A stretch of DNA of 5,321 nucleotides from Planctomycetota bacterium (GTDB lineage Bacteria > Planctomycetota > GCA-002687715 > DRQF01), in NCBI GenBank assembly GCA_024275615.1, contig JAJRYU010000560.1, positions 1-5,321 of the forward strand, written 5' to 3'. The translations under genes and the position numbers were made by a program. The notes under the pieces are model-generated. The model was not told the DNA's origin and ran no database searches. It saw only the letters and a list, made by a program, of their open reading frames with translations. Below are positions 1 to 5,321 of this stretch, piece after piece. Every line of letters begins with the position of its first letter. Within the stretch, counting starts at the first letter, position 1.

Positions 1-1
1 G

Positions 2-46
2 ATACAAATGATTAGACGATTCACCTCGCTCGCGAAGATCCCATGA
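2..46 (+). CDS. 3' end of an upstream gene (partial)
   Basis: Only the last 14 codons and a TGA stop are inside the window, reading IQMIRRFTSLAKIP. This is the only forward frame that stays open from the window edge: the other two hit stops at 9-11 and 13-15. The stop lies 10 bases before the TTG start of the glycosyltransferase gene, and the ribosome binding site of that gene overlaps the stop. This spacing is typical of consecutive genes in one operon. The product cannot be identified from so few residues. A neighbouring glycan-synthesis gene is a guess from context. Confidence 0.45.
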   Translation: MQMIRRFTSLAKIP

Positions 47-50
47 GGAG
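45..50 (+). promoter_or_regulatory. Ribosome binding site of the glycosyltransferase gene
   Basis: GAGGAG lies six bases upstream of the TTG codon at 57-59. This strong Shine-Dalgarno match decides in favour of the non-ATG start. No in-frame ATG with a comparable site is present nearby. Confidence 0.75.
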
Positions 51-56
51 CAATTC

Positions 57-1127
57 TTGTCGCCACCGACTTTGGCATTTGATTTTAGTGTTCTTGAGAA
101 TGAACCCCCTACGGGGGTCGAACGCTACGCTGTGGCCTTGGCCCAACATCTGCCCGGTGCTCTTTCCGGATGGCGTCTTTGTGCCTTGGGACGAGTTCCT
201 TTTTCCCAAACTGTAAGCGGCATGGAAGAGCATTGGGAGATTCACGTTGACCGCACAAGATTGCCCCGTGCATGGTGGCGGCGTCGATCTTTGCCCAAAC
301 TAGCAGCGAAAGTCGGTGCTGATCTGCTTGTCGCTCCCGTGTCCCATGTCCCCAAGGTCAGGCCGGCCATGGCTTGCTGTCGGACGATTCACGACTTACC
401 TCAAGATGAGGTTTTCTCAGGGGAAGAAAACCGAAGCACCAAGATCCGCAAGAGATTCACAGCTGAATCTCAGGATCTTCCAACGATCTTCCCGAGTGCT
501 GCGACCCAAGCTGATTTCGTTAGTCGGTTTCCGCAAGCTGGAGCCCCTAAGATGGTCATCCACCATGGAGTTGATGCCAAGTTGTTGGAAGTTGAACCGC
601 CGGGGCCGGCTTTATCGTCGCGCGATCTTCTGGTCATTGGCACGCTACGCCACAGACGAATGCCCGATGTTGTCAGCCGAGCGTTGGACCTCTTGCGCCA
701 GGAGTTTCCAGAAACTCGTTTGCGTTGGTTAGGGCGACTTGACATGGAAGTTGCTGACGGTTCCTCGATTGAGTTCATTGGACCGCAAAGTGATGGCAGG
801 AAGCTTGAAGAGATGATGCAGGCAAGCTGTCTCGTCTGCCCGTCTTTGATTGAAGGTTTCGGTCTGCCCATCATTGAGGGGCTGATATTGGGGATGACCG
901 TGGTGACGGCAGCTCACGCCGCCAGCAAGGAGATCGGATTAGACCTTGTCGAATACTATGATGGTCGATCTGCACAGTCCTTGGTTACCGCGATAAAGAA
1001 GGCTTGGGCGGACAATGATCAGATTAACTCGGCTCAACTAGCGGCAAGACGGGCACATGCTGAATCATTCTCTTGGCAGAAATCTGCGCGACTTCACGCC
1101 GAGTTCTACCAATCTCTGATTCGCTGA
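57..1127 (+). CDS. Glycosyltransferase, GT4-like (GT-B fold)
   Basis: A 356-residue cytoplasmic glycosyltransferase with the usual two-domain GT-B layout. Residues 1-180 would form the acceptor domain, with TGVERYA near residue 19 (a variant of the TGIGRY element) and a conserved-looking IHD at 111-113. IHHGVD at 168-173 is the usual lead-in to the second domain. From about residue 190 comes the nucleotide-sugar domain, with a GTLRHRR loop at 195-201. The EX7E motif of retaining GT4 enzymes is present as EGFGLPIIE, E266 to E274. Family members transfer a sugar from an NDP-sugar to a lipid-linked or polysaccharide acceptor; donor and acceptor here are unknown. The length is normal and no transmembrane segment is evident. 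The TTG start is chosen because of GAGGAG at -6. The gene probably shares a transcript with the gene ending at 46. Its stop is three bases from the stop of the convergent arfB gene. Confidence 0.88.
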   Translation: MSPPTLAFDFSVLENEPPTGVERYAVALAQHLPGALSGWRLCALGRVPFSQTVSGMEEHWEIHVDRTRLPRAWWRRRSLPKLAAKVGADLLVAPVSHVPKVRPAMACCRTIHDLPQDEVFSGEENRSTKIRKRFTAESQDLPTIFPSAATQADFVSRFPQAGAPKMVIHHGVDAKLLEVEPPGPALSSRDLLVIGTLRHRRMPDVVSRALDLLRQEFPETRLRWLGRLDMEVADGSSIEFIGPQSDGRKLEEMMQASCLVCPSLIEGFGLPIIEGLILGMTVVTAAHAASKEIGLDLVEYYDGRSAQSLVTAIKKAWADNDQINSAQLAARRAHAESFSWQKSARLHAEFYQSLIR

Positions 1128-1130
1128 AAA

Positions 1131-1553
1131 CTAGTCGCCCCAGTTCTTGCGACCACGGTCGCGTTTGAGATCTCCGCGTTTCTTCTTGTTTGAAAGTCGC
1201 CTTTTCGTTGAACCCAGAGACGGTCGGGTTTTCTTGCGTGGTTTCTCTCGGCGCAGAGCATCTCTCAAAAGATTGACGAAGCGCTCAATAGCAAGCCGCC
1301 GGTTGGCCAGAAGGCTTCGTTCACTTTGAACATCAAGGCGGAGGATTCCTTCTTTCGTCAAGCGATGACCGAGTTTGTCCATGAGACGTTTGCACTGCCA
1401 CTCACTGAGACTTGGCGAATTTGGGATGTCGAAAATCAAAGTTAGCTTGGACGAAGTCTTGTTGACTTTTTGGCCGCCGGGACCGCCGCCCCGATTCTGC
1501 TCGAACCCAAGCTCATCTTCGGGAATCGCCAATCCTGGCGTGACTTCAATCAT
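1131..1553 (-). CDS. arfB: Alternative ribosome-rescue factor ArfB (peptidyl-tRNA hydrolase)
   Basis: ArfB (YaeJ) is a codon-independent release factor homologue. It enters stalled ribosomes that lack a stop codon in the A site and hydrolyses the peptidyl-tRNA. The translation shows the catalytic GGQ at residues 26-28 within RGGGPGGQKVNKTSSK, followed by the compact RF-1 catalytic domain. It ends in a strongly basic tail (from about residue 101 on, rich in K and R). In E. coli ArfB this tail sits in the empty mRNA channel. No stop-codon recognition domain is present, which separates it from RF1 and RF2. The ATG at 1553 gives 140 residues, equal to E. coli ArfB as I recall it, and places GGQ at the same residue numbers. 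A GGAG site lies nine bases upstream. An in-frame TTG at 1568 would add MELQV but overlaps that site, so it is less likely. The start overlaps the end of the upstream GT-C gene by eight bases, suggesting translational coupling. Confidence 0.93.
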   Translation of the reverse strand: MIEVTPGLAIPEDELGFEQNRGGGPGGQKVNKTSSKLTLIFDIPNSPSLSEWQCKRLMDKLGHRLTKEGILRLDVQSERSLLANRRLAIERFVNLLRDALRREKPRKKTRPSLGSTKRRLSNKKKRGDLKRDRGRKNWGD

Positions 1554-3459
1554 GACTTGCAACTCCAACCAAGTAGACAGTCAATGCGCTCTGCGCCTTG
1601 ATTTCACCGTCGGCACCTTCGGAGTATACACTCCAAGCCATGTGCTTGGGTTGATCGTAGTTGTGCGCCATTTGTGGCGAAAGTGAAGGGAGGACCAAGG
1701 TGACTTCGAGACTCCCATCTTTGCGCGTTCTACTCGACTCGATTCCAGCGATCGTATCAACAACCCTTCCTTTCGGATTGAATAGGCAGACGCGGTAGTT
1801 CGGCGCCAAGATCCCTGGGTGACTGATCACGAAGCGAGGAATCAAAGTGTTCGGTTTCCCCGGATCAAGTTGCTGTTCACTTCTGGACTCAGGAGAGATT
1901 GCTGTGATGGATTCTGCCAACTTTCCTTGTGTGATTCTTGGGTGCAAAAGATTGAAATCAAAGGCGGTCTTCTCCTTTTGCAGCCTCATGTCGAGGAAAA
2001 TTCCGGTGCCATTGGCGATGATTGCGTCTTCAAAGGGCGTCAAGAAAGCGCGTTGCGGGTCATAGTCGTCAAGTAGGACCAAAGTTGAGTGGTAGTCAAC
2101 CGGGGTAAAAGGGCGCATGAGCGCGGGCTGCAGGCATCCTGCGGCACTAAACCCGCCCTGGAACCATGTTAGATGCTGGTAGTTGAGAATCGTCACTTGT
2201 TGTGATGAAGACTTGGGAAGTTGGTTCAGAGGTCGGCGCATGGCTTCTAGGATCTGCTCTGTGCCTCGGCTAGACTCGACATACAGTTCTTGCAATTTCC
2301 AAGATGTAGGTAAGGACGCCAAAACGAGGGTGATTCCGATAGCAAGGCCTATTCTTCTGTACCTTTGCAAGACGAGGGCAAGGAGAGTTGCCAAAGCAAA
2401 CATCGGAATGTAACAGCCTCGGGTGTTGATAAAGCGTTCGTCAAGGCGGCTGACCACGCTCGCCATGAGAAAAGGCAAAGCCAGGAGCGCCAATACCAAA
2501 AACGATCGTCCGAAGCCTTTCTTGGCGATCGCTCCAAGCCCAAAGAATAAGACCAAGGTGGTGCTGGCACTCAATAAGACCTTGAGCACAAGACGCCATG
2601 ATTCGTTGGGAATGACAACAGATGTTGCTGGCGCCAATGCGGTCAAGAATCCAGTCTTGAGGTTGTCCCAACCATGTTCGCGCAAAGTATCGGCAAAACT
2701 CTTGCTGCCGTAGCTGTTGCCGCCGACCAGGTCACCAAAAATGTGAGCCCGCATGCCGATGTAGGACAAAAGAACCACGAAGAGCAAGCCGATGCGGAGA
2801 GCACGAGCTTTGCCATTTGTTGGTTTTTCGATGGTCGCTGGAAGGAGATCACAAAATCCGACGAGACACAGGAAGACAAGCCCAGACTCCTTGCTGAGCA
2901 TGGCGAGAGAGGCAAAAAACGTCGGCCACAGCCAACTCCTGCGGTTTGACCATTTACCAAGCAAGGCCAAGGCGCCAAAAATCCAGCACAAGCTGTCAGA
3001 ACGCGCGGAAGACCAAAAGGCCACTTGTGTCTGCAGTGGTGAAAAAAGAAAAAGCGCGCCAGCAAATAGGAGCTCCAATCGGCTCAGACTTGGGAAGAAT
3101 GACCGTGCCAAATACATGGCCAGGAGCGCTCCCAGCAAATGTAAGAGGATGTTCGTCAGAATGAAGGTCCGCGCTTCTGTTTTGGAAAGTTCATAACTGA
3201 GACGAAAACTCAGAGGGACCAAAGGACGGTAGAGTTCGAAACGGTCAGTGGCTTTGGTGTGAAAGTAGGCAAGGACTTCTGTTGGCTCATCCGGATCAAA
3301 TGTGGTCTTGCCTTCAGGGCCATAAGTCGCGAAACGAATGTTGTGGAAATCGTCGGTGAGAAAACTTCCGCCCAAGAGCGGGCGGAAAAATAGGAACGCT
3401 AGGACCAGAAGGGGGATGGCCGCCAGCGTGTCACAGATCATGGTCCTCTTGTCCTTCAT
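1546..3459 (-). CDS. Multispanning GT-C superfamily membrane protein, TMTC/PMT-like
   Basis: A 637-residue inner-membrane protein. Hydrophobic helices fill roughly residues 8-384, with about 9-11 transmembrane segments. A soluble domain of about 250 residues follows and is probably periplasmic. The first helix is followed by LTDDFHN with acidic residues D36/D37, the usual place of the catalytic acid pair in GT-C enzymes, which use polyprenyl-phosphate sugars. Other elements recall TMTC-type O-mannosyltransferases and related bacterial proteins: YRPLVPLSF near residue 77, NILLHLLGA near 103, SPLQTQVAFWSSARSD around 140-155 and MLSKESG near 187-193. Sugar donor and acceptor are unknown. The start is uncertain. 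The ATG at 3459 gives a positively charged MKDKR leader before the first helix, as the positive-inside rule favours. An ATG at 3441 lies behind AAGAGGA. The frame runs open to a TTG at 3567, but that start has no ribosome binding site. The stop lies inside the start of arfB. It could also be a non-enzymatic GT-C relative. Confidence 0.78.
   Translation of the reverse strand: MKDKRTMICDTLAAIPLLVLAFLFFRPLLGGSFLTDDFHNIRFATYGPEGKTTFDPDEPTEVLAYFHTKATDRFELYRPLVPLSFRLSYELSKTEARTFILTNILLHLLGALLAMYLARSFFPSLSRLELLFAGALFLFSPLQTQVAFWSSARSDSLCWIFGALALLGKWSNRRSWLWPTFFASLAMLSKESGLVFLCLVGFCDLLPATIEKPTNGKARALRIGLLFVVLLSYIGMRAHIFGDLVGGNSYGSKSFADTLREHGWDNLKTGFLTALAPATSVVIPNESWRLVLKVLLSASTTLVLFFGLGAIAKKGFGRSFLVLALLALPFLMASVVSRLDERFINTRGCYIPMFALATLLALVLQRYRRIGLAIGITLVLASLPTSWKLQELYVESSRGTEQILEAMRRPLNQLPKSSSQQVTILNYQHLTWFQGGFSAAGCLQPALMRPFTPVDYHSTLVLLDDYDPQRAFLTPFEDAIIANGTGIFLDMRLQKEKTAFDFNLLHPRITQGKLAESITAISPESRSEQQLDPGKPNTLIPRFVISHPGILAPNYRVCLFNPKGRVVDTIAGIESSRTRKDGSLEVTLVLPSLSPQMAHNYDQPKHMAWSVYSEGADGEIKAQSALTVYLVGVASHD
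1563..1566 (-). promoter_or_regulatory. Ribosome binding site of arfB
   Basis: On the minus strand GGAG precedes the ATG at 1553-1551 with a nine-base spacer. It lies inside the coding sequence of the upstream GT-C gene. It supports the ATG over the in-frame TTG at 1568, because that TTG sits directly against the site. Confidence 0.6.
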
Positions 3460-3603
3460 AGGCAGGTTATAGCAGGAAATGGGGCAGTCCAGGATTGGAT
3501 TCAAAGAAATGACAAGCACCTGCGCCCATGGCAAAAAGGAGTAGGATGTTGCGTCGGAGCCAATCAAGCGATCACGCGATTTCTGGAAAACAGGTAAGAC
3601 CGA
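3460..3603. other. Divergent intergenic region between GT-C and symporter genes
   Basis: These 144 bases separate two divergent transcription units and should hold the promoters of both. A candidate -10 for the minus unit lies at 3466-3474. For the plus unit I find no convincing -35/-10 pair; TAGGAT at 3542-3547 is a weak -10 candidate without a matching -35. A short direct repeat of GCGAT (3568-3572 and 3576-3580) is too small to call an operator. An in-frame TAA at 3595-3597 fixes the upstream limit of the symporter start. Confidence 0.5.
3466..3474 (-). promoter_or_regulatory. Possible extended -10 promoter of the GT-C/arfB pair
   Basis: The minus strand reads TGCTATAAC from 3474 to 3466. 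This matches an extended -10 element (TGn followed by a TATAAT-like hexamer with one mismatch). No good -35 hexamer lies 16-18 bases upstream, which is tolerated in extended -10 promoters. Transcription would start near 3459, at or next to the ATG at 3459. The mRNA would then be leaderless for that ATG or have a leader of about 18 bases for the ATG at 3441. This rests on pattern matching alone. Confidence 0.35.
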
Positions 3604-5220
3604 TTGACGATGATTCTAACTGTCACGACATTTCTTGGCGCTACCGTAGCTGTTGCCTTGGCGACCTTCATTCTTGTGCGGCGAATGAAACACTCCGATG
3701 ATGCGATCGAGGACTTCTTTGTCGGGGGTCGGTCTCTCGCTTGGCCCATCGTCGCGGGCTCGCTGCTCTTGACAAATCTCTCTACTGAGCAACTCGTTGG
3801 GTTAAACGGCGCTGTCTTCAAGGACGGCAACCTCGTTGGTGTGGCTTGGGAGGCCCTGGCGGCATTTGCCATGATTGCCACAGCCTTGATTTTCCTACCC
3901 CGTTATCTTGCCAGTGGTTTTTCCACAACACCCGGTTTTCTCGAGGTCAGGTACGATGTGGCCACCAAGCGACTTGTTTCAGGTCTTTTTCTCTTCGGCT
4001 ATGTGACCGTTCTTTTGCCCGTAGTGCTCTACACCGGATCTCTCGTTCTGAAGAAGATGTTCGATCTTGATTTGCCCCTGTGGGTGATTGTCGTCGGGAT
4101 TGGCACCTTGGGGAGTTTCTATGCCATTTTCGGTGGTTTGCGGTCGGTTGCAGTGAGCGACACGATCAACGGTATTGGACTACTCATCGGTGGGCTAACG
4201 ATACCCGTGTTGGCGTTGATGGCCTTGGGCCAGGGGTCAGTTTGGCATGGTATTCTGACTCTCTTGGATGAGCACCCCGAGTCTCTCGCCACTCTGGCAA
4301 GGACAGGCAAGAACGGTGACGTTGTCTCCGTGCCTTGGCCGACACTTCTGACCGGGATGATGTTCATTCAACTTTTTTATTGGTCGACGAACCAAGTCAT
4401 CGTGCAGCGAGCTATGGCGGCACGTAGTCTGGCCGAAGGGCAAAAGGGAATTCTCTTCGCGGCGGGGATGAAGTTGCTGGGGCCGTTGATGCTCTGTCTT
4501 CCGGGCATCATCGCTTTTCACATGGCTGAAGATCTGGGTATCACCGCCAATGACCAAGCCTACCCACAGATGGTACGTCACGTCTTGCCGGGCTGGTCGT
4601 TGGGCCTCTTTGGCGCCGTTCTCGTCGGCGCCATTCTCAGTTCTTTCAATAGCGCTCTCAATTCGGCGTCAACACTTTTTTGTCTCGATTTCTATTCCCC
4701 TCTGTGGGGCAAAGATATTCCGGAACCGCAGCGTGCCCGGCGAATCGTCAGGATTGGGCAGATCTTTGGCACCATCTTGGCGATTTTCTCCATGATTGTG
4801 GCACCGTTTCTGGCCCAGATGGAGTCAATCTTTGAATATTTACAGAAGATCAATGGACTCTACAGTGTTCCAATCATCGCGATCTTTCTTGTCGGTGTTC
4901 TTTCCAGCCGGGCTCCTGCTCTCGGGGCCAAAACGGCGATGGGTGTAGGTCTCGTTTCCTACGCTGTGTTTACTTTTTGTGAACCCATCGATGGACTTCA
5001 CTGGCTTCACGGCTATTTCATCAGCACAGTCTTGGCAATCTCCGTGCTTCTTGTTTTCGCCTGGTTGTGCCCCCGATCGCTGGCGGAAAGATCGGATAGT
5101 TGTCATGTGTGTGTTGCACCTGTAGACATGGCCCCGTGGCGCGGCGTTCATGTTGCATCTGCCGCCATCGTTATTGTGACCCTTGTTATCTATGTTGTTC
5201 TGCAGTGGCTTGCTTCATGA
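3604..5220 (+). CDS. Sodium/solute symporter (SLC5/SSF family, vSGLT/YidK-like), probable galactose or hexose importer
   Basis: A 538-residue inner-membrane protein with about 14 hydrophobic segments, the full length of the SSF family with the LeuT-type inverted-repeat fold. It couples Na+ entry to solute uptake. GRSLAWP at 42-48 and LTNLSTEQLVG at 56-66 match the second helix of Vibrio vSGLT. Residues aligning with the vSGLT sugar site are N58, E62, Q63, E83, Y259, K290 and Q414. The Na+ site serines are S346/S347 in AILSSFNSALNS. Where vSGLT has N260, this protein has Q256. The C-terminal VDMAPW near 507-512 followed by a last helix recalls the YidK branch. The following gene is galactokinase, overlapping by ATGA, which supports galactose as substrate, although other hexoses remain possible. 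The TTG start has AGGT eight bases upstream; ATG at 3610, two codons later, is the alternative. An in-frame TAA at 3595 excludes any earlier start. Confidence 0.92.
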   Translation: MTMILTVTTFLGATVAVALATFILVRRMKHSDDAIEDFFVGGRSLAWPIVAGSLLLTNLSTEQLVGLNGAVFKDGNLVGVAWEALAAFAMIATALIFLPRYLASGFSTTPGFLEVRYDVATKRLVSGLFLFGYVTVLLPVVLYTGSLVLKKMFDLDLPLWVIVVGIGTLGSFYAIFGGLRSVAVSDTINGIGLLIGGLTIPVLALMALGQGSVWHGILTLLDEHPESLATLARTGKNGDVVSVPWPTLLTGMMFIQLFYWSTNQVIVQRAMAARSLAEGQKGILFAAGMKLLGPLMLCLPGIIAFHMAEDLGITANDQAYPQMVRHVLPGWSLGLFGAVLVGAILSSFNSALNSASTLFCLDFYSPLWGKDIPEPQRARRIVRIGQIFGTILAIFSMIVAPFLAQMESIFEYLQKINGLYSVPIIAIFLVGVLSSRAPALGAKTAMGVGLVSYAVFTFCEPIDGLHWLHGYFISTVLAISVLLVFAWLCPRSLAERSDSCHVCVAPVDMAPWRGVHVASAAIVIVTLVIYVVLQWLAS

Positions 5221-5321
5221 GACACAACCTCAGAATTCAACTTACCGCTCGGCGTTTCGAACAACAATACGGCCGTTTACCTCGCTATATTGTGCGGGCG
5301 CCAGGGCGGGTAAACCTCATC
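5217..5321 (+). CDS. galK: Galactokinase, N-terminal fragment cut by the window edge
   Basis: The first 35 codons of a GHMP-family kinase that phosphorylates galactose to galactose 1-phosphate with ATP, the first committed step of the Leloir pathway in the cytoplasm. The start ATG overlaps the symporter stop (ATGA), so translation is probably coupled. After a short helix-like leader, FEQQYGRLP at residues 15-23 and RAPGRVNLI at 27-35 match the N-terminus of galactokinases. There, GRVNLI begins the galactokinase signature, normally continued by GEHTDY, and the window ends exactly before that continuation. The catalytic residues and ATP-binding loop lie outside, so activity cannot be judged. 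Related GHMP sugar kinases (N-acetylgalactosamine, galacturonate or arabinose kinases) share this start and are not excluded. The symporter upstream makes galactokinase the best reading. Confidence 0.85.
   Translation, partial: MRHNLRIQLTARRFEQQYGRLPRYIVRAPGRVNLI

Noticed and set aside
316..917. Open frames on both strands overlapping the glycosyltransferase gene
   Set aside because: They lie entirely within a gene with clear family motifs, have no ribosome binding sites I could support, and give low-complexity or non-family-like translations.
1149..1162. GCGAC-CACG-GTCGC hairpin near the 3' end of arfB, followed by TTT on the + strand
   Set aside because: The stem has only five pairs and the T run is three bases. 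It lies inside arfB codons for the basic tail, so it is too weak to call a terminator for the convergent gene.
2349..3196. Several + and - strand open frames inside the GT-C gene
   Set aside because: They are shadows of a continuous membrane protein frame with consistent hydrophobic helices and conserved motifs.
3460..3567. N-terminal extension of the GT-C protein up to the TTG at 3567
   Set aside because: The 36 extra residues have no ribosome binding site upstream, contain a probable promoter element in their DNA and precede a typical charged start of a first membrane helix.
3568..3580. GCGAT direct repeat in the divergent intergenic region as an operator
   Set aside because: Two 5-base copies are expected by chance and show no dyad symmetry typical of GalR/LacI operators.
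3528..3701. Small + strand open frame with ATG at 3528 or 3546 and AAGGAG at 3536-3541
   Set aside because: It runs out of frame about 95 bases into the symporter gene and has a Cys/Arg/Ser-rich, unconvincing composition. The AAGGAG is only four bases from the ATG at 3546. Most likely chance.

Overview
This is an ordinary-looking, densely packed bacterial chromosomal segment of moderate GC content by eye. It carries four complete genes and two fragments at the edges. The organism cannot be fixed from the sequence. An ArfB rescue factor, a bacterial multispanning GT-C protein and a vSGLT-type sodium/sugar symporter fit a Gram-negative-type bacterium. My guess of Planctomycetota or a related lineage is low confidence. 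I see no rRNA, tRNA, CRISPR array, insertion sequence or long repeat.

Layout. On the + strand, positions 2-46 hold the last codons of an upstream gene. A GT4-type glycosyltransferase follows (57-1127), starting at TTG behind a strong GAGGAG ribosome binding site. It meets a minus-strand pair tail to tail, with only three bases between the stop codons. That pair is a large membrane protein of the GT-C superfamily with TMTC/PMT-like motifs (1546-3459), and the ribosome-rescue hydrolase ArfB (1131-1553), whose start overlaps the end of the membrane protein gene by 8 bases. A divergent intergenic region of about 144 bases (3460-3603) leads into a + strand pair. This is a sodium/solute symporter of the SLC5 family, vSGLT/YidK branch (3604-5220), and the first 35 codons of a galactokinase (from 5217), joined by an ATGA stop/start overlap.

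How the genes work together. The symporter and galactokinase make a coherent pair: Na+-driven uptake of galactose or a similar hexose, then phosphorylation to galactose 1-phosphate, the entry to the Leloir pathway. The two glycosyltransferase-like genes suggest envelope or extracellular glycan work nearby, but their substrates cannot be read from the sequence. ArfB looks like a housekeeping gene carried behind the GT-C gene. I found no clearly novel biological system. The most interesting points are the TMTC-like GT-C protein with a non-TPR C-terminal domain, and the galactokinase start cut off just before its GEHTDY motif.
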